Assembly (NCBI GenBank): GCA_045642025.1
Contig: JAZUIB010000019.1
Location: forward strand, 1 to 48,193
Direction of reading: 5' to 3'
Length of the DNA stretch: 48,193 nucleotides
Origin: Equadaptatus sp045642025
Lineage (GTDB): Bacteria; Synergistota; Synergistia; Synergistales; Synergistaceae
The notes beneath the pieces were generated by a model that saw nothing but the letters and a program-made list of their open reading frames with translations, did not search any database and was not told where the DNA came from. Made by a program: the position numbers and the translations under genes. Below are positions 25,738-33,400 of this stretch, in pieces (within the stretch, counting starts at the first letter, position 1; each line of letters opens with the position of its first letter).

Positions 25738-26778
25738 ATGCCAGAAAAAACAACAAAACTCATAACACTGGGAATAGAAACAAGCTGTGACGACACAGGG
25801 ATAGCGGTACTGTGCGGAGCTGACAAAATACTATCCTCAAAACTCTCCAGTCAGATCAATGCGCACACAAAATACGGGGGAGTAGTACCTGAACTTGCCT
25901 CCCGCATGCACCAAGAAACAATTATGCCGCTGCTTGACGAAACACTCGAAGAAGCAGGCATTAAAAACCCTGAAAAACAAATAGACATAATAGCCGTAAC
26001 TGCCGGACCTGGGCTGATAGGCTCCCTCATGGTCGGAGTAATGACTGCCAAAGGCCTTGCGCGCGGATGGAACAAACCGATTATCGGGGTCAACCACCTT
26101 GAGGGGCACCTCTTTGCCAACATAGCGGCGTACGGTGCAGAAAAACTAAAACCGCCCTTCATATCCGTCATAATATCCGGCGGACACACAGAACTTATAC
26201 TAGTTAAAAATTTCGGTGATTATACGCTGCTCGGCACAACAAGAGACGACGCGGCAGGCGAAGCCTACGACAAAGTCGCGAAAATACTGGGACTTGGCTA
26301 CCCTGGAGGGCCTGTGATAGACAAACTGGCGCACGAAGGCGACGAAAACGCCTACGAACTCCCGCTGCCTCTTGCCTTCACGAAAAAAATAGAATTCAGC
26401 TTCTCCGGGCTCAAAACAGCAGCGGTCAACACAGTCAAAACTGCGGAAGAACAGGGAAAACAGCTGAGAATAACAGACTTTTGCGCGTCCTTCCAAAAAG
26501 CGGTCACAGACTGCCTGTGCAAAAAAATTGACCTGGCAGCAAAACAGACAGGCATAAAAAACATAACACTCTCCGGCGGAGTAGCCGCAAATTCAGGACT
26601 TCGCGAAAAACTTGAAAAAATTGCGGCAAAAAGAAATTGGAACACATATTTCCCACCGCGCTCCATGTGCACCGACAACGCTGCAATGATAGCGGCGGCA
26701 GGCTTTGACAACTATCGCAGAGGAATAAATTCAGACATGACGCTATCGCCTAATCCGGGCTGGAGCTTATGGGATTAA
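25738..26778 (+). CDS. tsaD: tRNA N6-adenosine threonylcarbamoyltransferase
   Basis: TsaD transfers the threonylcarbamoyl group to A37 of ANN-decoding tRNAs, with TsaB/E as partners (not in this window). In 346 residues the metal-binding NHLEGH (His120, His124), the N-terminal LGIETSCDDTGIAV, the phosphate loop ISGGHTEL and the C-terminal SGGVAANSGLRE and CTDNAAMIAAAG blocks are present. It ends the plus-strand run, and the repeat-rich island starts right after it. Confidence 0.95.
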   Translation: MPEKTTKLITLGIETSCDDTGIAVLCGADKILSSKLSSQINAHTKYGGVVPELASRMHQETIMPLLDETLEEAGIKNPEKQIDIIAVTAGPGLIGSLMVGVMTAKGLARGWNKPIIGVNHLEGHLFANIAAYGAEKLKPPFISVIISGGHTELILVKNFGDYTLLGTTRDDAAGEAYDKVAKILGLGYPGGPVIDKLAHEGDENAYELPLPLAFTKKIEFSFSGLKTAAVNTVKTAEEQGKQLRITDFCASFQKAVTDCLCKKIDLAAKQTGIKNITLSGGVAANSGLREKLEKIAAKRNWNTYFPPRSMCTDNAAMIAAAGFDNYRRGINSDMTLSPNPGWSLWD

Positions 26779-26881
26779 AAAAATAAAAAACAGAACTTAA
26801 TTCCGCGTACGTTTCCTCCTCCCGCATCTTTCCGCATGTTTCTTCTCCTTCGTCTCCCCGCACGTGCGTTTCTTCTCTTTC

Positions 26882-26977
26882 GTCTCCCCGCACGAAGCAC
26901 ATATTTCCCCTCGTCTCCCCGCACGAGCGAAGCGAAGATGCGGGGTCCAGCGTCTCTACAGTTCTAACTTCCAACGT
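26882..26977. repeat. 96-bp direct repeat, copy 1
   Basis: About 94 of 96 bases match 27121-27216. The unit contains a half palindrome (GTCTCCCCGCACG) and then a full CCCCGCA/TGCGGGG palindrome at 26912-26957. Confidence 0.85.
26912..26957 (-). repeat. Palindromic repeat, CCCCGCA arms
   Basis: The frame on the minus strand is GACGCTGGA, arm CCCCGCA, a loop, arm TGCGGGG, then GACG. Identical copy at 27151-27197. Confidence 0.8.
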
Positions 26978-27078
26978 TGCAACTTGTTGCAACACCACAA
27001 TTGTTTTTTCTGATAATTGTATTTTATAGTAATTGGTTTTTGAGGTCATTGTTTTTTCTATTGCCCCTTTGGGGCAAA

Positions 27079-27112
27079 GACACTAGATTCCGCATCAAGT
27101 GCGGAATGACGG
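27079..27112 (+). repeat. Palindromic repeat, ATTCCGCA arms
   Basis: GACACTAG, arm ATTCCGCA, loop TCAAG, arm TGCGGAAT, then GACGG. The shortest full member of the family in the window. Confidence 0.85.
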
Positions 27113-27120
27113 GGAAAAAT

Positions 27121-27216
27121 GTCTCCCCGCACGAAGCACATCTTTCCCCTCGTCTCCCCGCACGAGCGAAGCGAAGATGCGGGGTCCAGCGTCTCTACGG
27201 TTCTAACTTCCAACGT
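27121..27216. repeat. 96-bp direct repeat, copy 2
   Basis: Matches 26882-26977 with about two differences; includes the second CCCCGCA/TGCGGGG palindrome (27151-27197). Confidence 0.85.
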
Positions 27217-27420
27217 CCGCTTCAGCGGACACCACAATTGGTAATTGGTAATTGGTCATTGGTAATTTGTTTTTTCGCTGTCAGCCATCAGCCAACAACC
27301 GACAGCCTACCACCTACAAGTGAGGTACTATCGCCCTACCACCTATCGCCTACAAACTAAGCAAGCGCTGTTTTTGAAAAACAGAAGAAATCTTATTAAA
27401 ATCAGAATCAGAAAAAATGC

Positions 27421-27448
27421 TTGACATTTGGCGAAAACGCTTTAATAT
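27421..27448 (+). promoter_or_regulatory. Strong promoter upstream of the Cys-patterned short ORF
   Basis: TTGACA (27421-27426), a 16-base spacer and TAATAT (27443-27448). The transcript would carry a leader of about 100 bases before the short ORF at 27559. Confidence 0.65.
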
Positions 27449-27558
27449 AGATACTAAGTGGGAATACGTGTGCCAATTTTTGGTCGTATAGATAGAAAAA
27501 ATAAACTTGAGTTCAGAAAATTGGACTGAGGGTACAAAAAAAGAGGAGGCAAACTGTT

Positions 27559-27660
27559 ATGTACAACAAAGAGTGTATGTGTATTTTGTTGTGTAAAAAA
27601 GCGAGTTTGTCTATCCTTCTGAGCAAGGCAGGATGTTACTGTCTTCTTTTATGTCGCTAA
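27559..27660 (+). CDS. Short cysteine-patterned peptide (33 residues)
   Basis: An ATG with a near-perfect AGGAGG Shine-Dalgarno (27544-27549, nine bases upstream) opens a 33-codon frame. The product has two matching CxCxxxC clusters (Cys6, 8, 12 and Cys26, 28, 32) separated by a hydrophobic and basic middle, MYNKECMCILLCKK at the start and AGCYCLLLCR at the end. The cysteines are symmetric, suggesting metal binding or lipid/disulfide chemistry. It is preceded by a strong promoter and followed 460 bases later by the DUF6273 surface-protein gene. I do not recognise a family; it may be a small protein or a regulatory leader peptide. Confidence 0.5.
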   Translation: MYNKECMCILLCKKASLSILLSKAGCYCLLLCR

Positions 27661-27719
27661 ACAAAAGTTTATTTTTGAGTATGCGCTGAAATGCGGATAG
27701 CAGATAAAAATATTGGCAA

Positions 27720-27764
27720 GACACTGGATTCTGCGCTACGGCTGCGCCGTCCGCAGAATGACGG
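27720..27764 (+). repeat. Palindromic repeat, ATTCTGCG arms
   Basis: GACACTGG, arm ATTCTGCG, a loop that itself contains a smaller palindrome (CGGCTGCGCCG), then CCGCAGAATGACGG. Followed at 27773-27793 by a right half only. Confidence 0.85.
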
Positions 27765-27801
27765 CGGAGGGGAACGGACTTCCGCAGAATGACAAAAACT
27801 C

Positions 27802-27845
27802 CGTCTTCCTGCGGGACGCGGAGCGTCAGCGCAGGAACCAGCGAC
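27802..27845 (-). repeat. Palindromic repeat, TTCCTGCG arms
   Basis: Read on the minus strand: GTCGCTGG, arm TTCCTGCG, a loop with nested GACGC/GCGTC, arm CGCAGGAA, then GACG. Related copies at 29741 and 43438. Confidence 0.8.
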
Positions 27846-27975
27846 TTTCGCGAGTGAAATGAGCGTTAAGGTTTTAGGGTAATTGGTTCTTATGGTAATT
27901 GTATTTTATAGTAATTGGTTTTTTTGGTAATTGGTTCTTATAGTAATTGGTTTTTATCAGCCCCTGCGGGGCAAA

Positions 27976-28023
27976 GACACTGGATTCTGCGCTAAGCCCT
28001 AACGGACTTCCGCAGAATGACGG
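27976..28023 (+). repeat. Palindromic repeat, ATTCTGCG arms
   Basis: Same frame and arms as the copy at 27720, with loop CTAAGCCCTAACGGACTTC. The 46-base core is identical to the copy at 29813. Confidence 0.9.
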
Positions 28024-28124
28024 ATAAAAAAGGTCTTAAAGCTAACGGCAAACAGATGACCGTAGGGAATACCGAGCGTTTAGCGAGAGTACTAACGACA
28101 TAAATCATTTAAGGAGAACAAAAA

Positions 28125-29663
28125 ATGAGAAATCTCAAAAAGCTTTATGCAGTTCTAATGCTCGTATCATTCATTTTCGCGACGGTATCGCCGGCATTTG
28201 CAGGCGGAATAGCGAAAATATCGGACATTTTGGGCGGCAACGGCGGAATGGCAGTAGGTGAGAAATCAACCATCTACTTCGGCAGGTACTGGCAGAGCGC
28301 GGCATCGGAATATACGCCAGCAGGGACTCCTAATACCCCTGTGGCCTTCAACGCAAGCCACTGGAACAAAGAAAGCATAAAGTGGCGCGTGCTGTCAAAT
28401 GACGGCGGCAAGATGTTTCTCCTGTCTGACAAGGCATTGTATGCAGACCAGTTTGACAGCGACAGTAACGTATGGGGAAATTCAGAAATCCGCACGACAC
28501 TGAACAACACAACGGCAGGCAACGGCTTTGCGGGAGACGCGTTCAGCGCGGCTGAACTTGCGGCGATGGCGGAAACAACGCATATTGCCGGAGGAAGAGA
28601 AAACTATGCCGGCCACAATACAGCAAGCACAGAAAAAATCTTCCTGCTCAGCGACGAAGAAGCGAACAACACAGCCTACGGCTTTGAAGAACAGGCATTA
28701 GGGACAGTAACAACAGCGACGGCAATAAGTAATACAAGAAAAGCGTCTGCGACAGACATGGCTAAAAAAGTGAAAATGTACGACAACGCATCAGGGGTCA
28801 AAGTTAATAATGATATGTCTCTATGGTGGCTTCGTTCGCCGGGTGAAACCGAAGCTGTTTATTTCGTCAGTGACACAGGCGGAGTTTACTACAACGGTCC
28901 TGTGAACACCGCAATAATCATCGCCGTTCGTCCGGCGTTAAACATTAATCAGGAATCAGTATTGTTTGCTTCCGCCGCAGAAGGCGGCAAGAAAACCGTT
29001 AATGCCGGCGACGGTTTTGCGATGGCAGATTATGACGGGTCAAAAGGCTGGAAACTGACAGTGAAAGACACGAACATTCCAACGCCTGCGGTGACAGCCG
29101 TTAACAATGGGAAAAAACTTTCCGTAACCTACAGCGGTGTGCAAACAGGTACGAATATGTATCTTTCCGCACTGCTTTACAACGAAGCGGGCAAGTTGAT
29201 TAACTACACGAAAGTCGCGAAAGCGGAAACAAAAGGCGAAGGTACTGTCGAAATATCGTTGGAAAATCTGCAATTCGGTAAGTACACAGTGAAGTTCTGC
29301 ACAGAACAGGCAAACGGCGACAAACAGACAGACTACGCCTCAGAACTGTGCGGAGCAGTTGACATTACGTTAAGCGAGTCAGGCAATTCTGAAGAACAGA
29401 AACAAGAAGAAGAAAAAAAGGAAGAGCAGAAACAGGAAGAGCAAAAGCAAGAAGAAGAAAAACAGGAAGAGCAGAAGCAAGAAGAACAGAAGCAAGAAGA
29501 AGAAAAACAAGAGGAACAGAAGCAGGAAGAACAAAAACAGGAAGAAAAGAAAAGCAGCAGCAACAGCGGCGGAGGCGGCTGCAACGCAGGGTTTGGCGCA
29601 TTTGCACTCTTGCCTCTCGCAGGGCTTGCGCTTCGCAAAAGGAAAAGCAAATTTAGAAGATAA
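28125..29663 (+). CDS. DUF6273-like surface protein with Synergist-CTERM sorting tail
   Basis: A 512-residue exported protein. Signal peptide 1-26 (cleavage at AFA/GG). Residues about 45-285 look like a DUF6273 domain: IYFGRYWQ, IKWRVLSNDGGKMFLLS, FAGDAFSAAELAAM, WWLRSPG (about 234) and the closing VRPALNI (about 268). A beta-rich Ig-like module follows, with EQANGDKQTDYASE near 394. Then comes a charged linker of EEQKQ units (about 423-478), and the tail GGGGCNAGFG (Cys486), a hydrophobic segment and RKRKSKFRR. This tail is the Synergist-CTERM type, probably cut and anchored at the envelope by a dedicated intramembrane protease not found here. AAGGAG precedes the ATG. The two downstream autotransporters share its first two modules. 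Confidence 0.85.
   Translation: MRNLKKLYAVLMLVSFIFATVSPAFAGGIAKISDILGGNGGMAVGEKSTIYFGRYWQSAASEYTPAGTPNTPVAFNASHWNKESIKWRVLSNDGGKMFLLSDKALYADQFDSDSNVWGNSEIRTTLNNTTAGNGFAGDAFSAAELAAMAETTHIAGGRENYAGHNTASTEKIFLLSDEEANNTAYGFEEQALGTVTTATAISNTRKASATDMAKKVKMYDNASGVKVNNDMSLWWLRSPGETEAVYFVSDTGGVYYNGPVNTAIIIAVRPALNINQESVLFASAAEGGKKTVNAGDGFAMADYDGSKGWKLTVKDTNIPTPAVTAVNNGKKLSVTYSGVQTGTNMYLSALLYNEAGKLINYTKVAKAETKGEGTVEISLENLQFGKYTVKFCTEQANGDKQTDYASELCGAVDITLSESGNSEEQKQEEEKKEEQKQEEQKQEEEKQEEQKQEEQKQEEEKQEEQKQEEQKQEEKKSSSNSGGGGCNAGFGAFALLPLAGLALRKRKSKFRR
29384..29560 (+). repeat. Tandem repeat encoding the EEQKQ linker
   Basis: Units of roughly 15 bases coding EEQKQ and EEEKQ are repeated about a dozen times. 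Near-identical units make slippage and length variation likely. Confidence 0.85.
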
Positions 29664-29664
29664 A

Positions 29665-29733
29665 GACACTGGATTTACCCCTACGGGGCACAGGCTGCGC
29701 AAAATCTGCTCCTGACGGAGCCCGCAGAATGAC
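29665..29733 (+). repeat. Composite palindromic repeat
   Basis: Begins GACACTGGATTT, contains a nested CCCCTACGGGG, and ends GCAGAATGAC. It looks like one palindrome inserted into or recombined with another. Confidence 0.65.
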
Positions 29734-29740
29734 AAATCTC

Positions 29741-29784
29741 CGTCTTCCTGCGGGACGCGGAGCGTCAGCGCAGGAACCAGCGGC
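29741..29784 (-). repeat. Palindromic repeat, TTCCTGCG arms
   Basis: Nearly identical to the copy at 27802-27845, including the nested inner stem. Confidence 0.85.
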
Positions 29785-29812
29785 TTTCGCGACCAACGGG
29801 AGCGCTATTAAC

Positions 29813-29858
29813 GACACTGGATTCTGCGCTAAGCCCTAACGGACTTCCGCAGAATGAC
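29813..29858 (+). repeat. Palindromic repeat, ATTCTGCG arms, upstream of GIY-YIG gene 1
   Basis: Identical over 46 bases to the copy at 27976. Followed at 29862-29878 by a right-half fragment (GGCAGAATGACGG) that ends 19 bases before the nuclease ATG. Confidence 0.9.
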
Positions 29859-29897
29859 AATAAAAGGCAGAATGACGGAGAGGGAATACGGAGGAAT

Positions 29898-30185
29898 ATG
29901 CAGCCGGCAGTATATATGCTTGCAAGCGACAGAAACGGAACGATATATACAGGAGTGACGTCGAACCTTGCAAGACGGATAACACAGCACAAACAAAATG
30001 AGGTTGAAGGTTTTACCAAGGCATATTCCGTTCACAAACTTGTTTGGTATGAGTTTCACGAGACAATGCTTAATGCCATAGAAACAGAAAAGAAAATTAA
30101 GAACAGAAGCAGACAATTCAAGATACAGTTGATAGAGAAAGAAAATCCGTACTGGAATGATTTGTCAGAAGAAATAAAAGATTGA
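29898..30185 (+). CDS. GIY-YIG nuclease family protein (copy 1)
   Basis: A 95-residue stand-alone GIY-YIG domain. The VYML / IYTGVT pair (Tyr6, Tyr17) corresponds to the GIY and YIG elements. Arg26/Arg27 and His31 (ARRITQH) follow, the metal-binding Glu is Glu64 (IETEKKIK), and the C-terminal NPYWNDL is typical of small URI/YhbQ-like members. These proteins are predicted endonucleases with no firmly established host role. The gene lies between palindromic repeats: 29813-29878 upstream and 30195 starting ten bases after its stop. GGAGG lies three bases before the ATG, which is close. About 60 percent similar to the copy at 43673. Confidence 0.88.
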   Translation: MQPAVYMLASDRNGTIYTGVTSNLARRITQHKQNEVEGFTKAYSVHKLVWYEFHETMLNAIETEKKIKNRSRQFKIQLIEKENPYWNDLSEEIKD

Positions 30186-30194
30186 AGACTGAAA

Positions 30195-30240
30195 GACACT
30201 GGATTCTGCGCTAAATCCTTGCGGATTTCCGCAGAATGAC
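30195..30240 (+). repeat. Palindromic repeat, ATTCTGCG arms, downstream of GIY-YIG gene 1
   Basis: GACACTGG, ATTCTGCG, loop with nested AAATCC/GGATTT, then CGCAGAATGAC. Confidence 0.9.
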
Positions 30241-30255
30241 AAGAAAAAAAGGTTT

Positions 30256-30298
30256 GTCTCCCTGCGAAGCCCGAAGGGCTTGCGCAGGGTCCAGCGAC
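30256..30298 (-). repeat. Palindromic repeat, CCCTGCG arms
   Basis: Minus strand: GTCGCTGGA, arm CCCTGCGCA, nested AGCCC/GGGCT, arm TGCGCAGGG side, then GAGAC. A fourth arm variant in the same frame. Confidence 0.75.
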
Positions 30299-30333
30299 TT
30301 TACGGGCGAAGCCCGTGGGGTTTAGAAGAAAAA

Positions 30334-30376
30334 GACACTGGATTCTGCGCTAAGCCGTTGGCTTCCGCAGAATGAC
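30334..30376 (+). repeat. Palindromic repeat, ATTCTGCG arms
   Basis: The 43-base copy is identical to the one at 43979. A right-half fragment GGCAGAATGAC follows at 30383. Confidence 0.9.
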
Positions 30377-30446
30377 AATAAAAGGCAGAATGACAAACTA
30401 AGAAAGTTTTAATCATTTCAAAATAAAAGAAAGACGGTGGTCAGCA

Positions 30447-33400
30447 ATGAGATTGAGAACCGGACACAAGACGAGAAAGAGACTGTTTAAGGCGGCAGCC
30501 GCGATATGCGCGGCGGTAATGGTGCTTTCGCCGTGCGCGGCGTTTGCGGACGGATTTTCCTCCGCAATCTACTACGGCATCCCCAACTTCAAGACAGCCG
30601 AAGCGACCGGCCATTACGGCTGTGCGTCAACTATCTACTACGGCGGCTACTGGCAGCACACCAGCGTAAAAAACAGCCTGGACTTTGACCAGCACCAGTT
30701 CCACTTTGAGGGGATACCGTTCAGAGTTCTCTCAGACCAAGAGGTTGACGCAAGCGGCAAAAAGACGCTGACGCTGTTTGCGGAAAACCTGCTGTTCGGC
30801 TCCACCTACAATACGCTGGTTGACAACAGCAGCCCCACCCCCTACGGGCGTTACGGACAGCAGATAACCCGCGAAGACGCCAACAAATGGGCATTTGAGC
30901 GGGTCAACCCTTCCACCGGCGAAACGGAGATAATTTCCTCCGACATCCGCACGGCGCTGAACAACAGAACGAAAACACAAACGACAGCGAACCCCACCCC
31001 GGGCTCCGGCGGAGGAGATTTGGGCGTGGACTTATTTGTTGACAGCTGGGGCGGCTTTGCCGGAGACGCGTTCAGCGACACCGAATATGCCGCGATAGCG
31101 ACAATGAACATAGACAACAGTTACTATGACGGCACTTCGCTGACCACACAAGACAAGCTGTATCTGCTTACAATAGGAGACATACTGCCGGAAGGAGAAC
31201 ATGACCTCGGCGGCTATACGGCAGTGGGAAATGGAAAATACGGCTTCAACGGCAAAATTGCCGAGCCTGCCGAAGGTCCAAACCTTCCTGACAGCGTAAA
31301 CGCCCGCCTGACGCAGGCAGGACAGGGATCGACAGAATGGTACGGTTCAGTCCACGGGGAGTATGAAAACTACAGAGATTCTGACCCCTGGGCAACCCGT
31401 TCGCAGCATCCTGTATTCAGCGGAGCAGGCAGCGTCTGGGGAGCGTATCCGTACACTGAGGATATTTCGAACTTGAATGACGGCAGCAGCTACGGTGTGC
31501 GCCCCGCGCTCAACCTGTCGCTTGACGACCTTCCGATACTCTTCTTCACGGCAGCCGGAACGGTAGATTACACCAGCGGCAAATATCAGAACGAAAGCGG
31601 CGACAACAGATGGTACTACCCTGCCCAAGTTACAGGCGGCAAAAGCGCGCTCGGCGTCGGTGACGGCTTTAACCTCACAGGCAATGGCGAAGAAACAGGC
31701 TACGTAATGACGCTCAAAGCGCTCAACGGCAAGGTTGCAGTGTACAACCCGCTCACCAGAATGAGTGAAGGCGATAAATATCTCGGCAGACCTGTCGTAA
31801 AAACCCTCTCCCTTGACGGAGAAGGCGCCTCAGGCGGCACCTTCTACCGAGTGGCGACAACAACAGACGCGTCAGCGGGAACGACAGCCGGAGAAATCCT
31901 GCCCGAAACGCAGGACCATGACAGCCTCTACATTTCCGGCTTCATAGGCAGAACAACGGAAGACGGCGGCACAGAATACGTCAACTACGGCAAAGTCGGA
32001 CACACCACAGACGCGGAGAAAAAACTCAACTTCGGTACACAGATGGTAGTGCCGGAAGACGGCGACTACAGCCTCACCCTCTACACCGAGCAGGCCAACG
32101 GAATAAGAATGACAGACTACGCCGGAGAATTTGCCTCAACGCCGTTCACAATGCACGTCAAAGACAACAAAATGGTCGGACTGACAATACCGGCGAACTT
32201 CAACGCGGCAGAAAACTCCGTAGAGCTCAAAAACGGCTTCGCGGTCACACTCGGCGCGCACTACACCGACATAGTCACGGGAGAAGAATACAACAAATAC
32301 AACCAGACCTTCACGGCGGCAGGAACATACATTGACGAAGTTTACACGCCGGAAGACCCCGAATACGACCCTGCAAACCCCGGACAGACACACCCCGTTT
32401 ACCACGGCACAAGCGGCAAAATAATCGCCGACAGCTCGGCAGGCGGCTCAACAATAGGCGGAGCGGCGATACAGAAAGACAGTATGCTTATCACAGCCAA
32501 CACGCTCGTTATTGACGGCGGCGTAGCGGCGGCAGAAGGCGCGACGCTCAAAAACGAAGGCGCGCTCGGAGTTTCAGGAGAAATCAGCGCCGGCGATAAT
32601 CTGACAATAGAAAACGCCGGAACAGCCATGGTGCTTAACAAAATCACCGCGGGAGAAGACGCGAAAATCAGCAACGCAGACCCCGAAGGAATAACGGCGA
32701 TAGACGGCGCCGTAACAGCCGGCGCGAACGCTGAAATAGAAAACGGCGGACTCATGACATTCACCGGCAAAGTGAACGCAGGCGCAGGCGCGAAAATCAG
32801 CAGCGAAGGGATTATGGCATTCACAGACAGCGTAAGCGCAGGCGCAGACGCTGAAATCAACAATACGGGAATTATGACCTTCAACAGCCTCAGCGTCGGT
32901 GAAAACGCTCAAATCAGCAACGCAGGCGCCGTGATATTCTCAGGAGAAGTCACAGGCGCGGCAGGCTCGCTGCTCAACAACAGCGGAACGGCAGGAGCAA
33001 AAGTCGCCGGACTCGGCATACCCGTAGAAAACAGCGAAAGCGGCAGCCTGATACTTGAAGGCGGCACAGCCGAAGCCCCCGCGACACTCACACAGAACAT
33101 ATCCGTTGCCTCAGGCAAAGGAAGCACGGCAATCGACGGATCGGTAATAAACAAAGCCGAAATCAGCGGCGATCTGCTCTTAATCAACGGTGCGGACTCC
33201 GTATTCAGCAACGCAGAAAACGGAAAAATCAGCGCGGCACAGTTCGTCAACGAAGGCAAAGTAACGACAAACGCAGACAGCATTACAAGCGCTGAAATAT
33301 CAAGCAGCGGCACAGTCACCTTCACAGGAGGCACGCTTAACGGAAACTACACAAGCCTCGGCGGCGTGACAAACTTCAACGACAACATAATCAACGGAAA

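Larger units (their letters stand above)
26779..27420. other. Repeat-filled non-coding region after tsaD
   Basis: No gene is supported. It holds tandem half-copies of the CCCCGCACG palindrome, two 96-bp near-identical direct repeats (26882-26977 and 27121-27216), small swapped palindromes GTTGCAAC..GTTGCAAC (26976-26993) and GTCCGC..GCGGAC (27215-27230), and low-complexity TAATTGG and CTACCACCTA runs (27236-27358). Confidence 0.7.
27661..28124. other. Non-coding region with palindromes and TAATTGG runs
   Basis: Holds three full palindromes (27720, 27802, 27976), a truncated copy (27773-27793) and tandem TAATTGGTT-type units (27878-27955). No gene is seen. The Shine-Dalgarno of the next gene (AAGGAG) ends the region. 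Confidence 0.7.

Noticed and set aside
29333..29735. Minus-strand frames opposite the EEQKQ repeat (poly Ser/Cys/Phe/Leu)
   Set aside because: Antisense of a purine-rich tandem repeat; the products are not protein-like.
26779..30446. CRISPR array
   Set aside because: The repeats are individual palindromes of both orientations at irregular distances, with no regular spacers and no cas genes.
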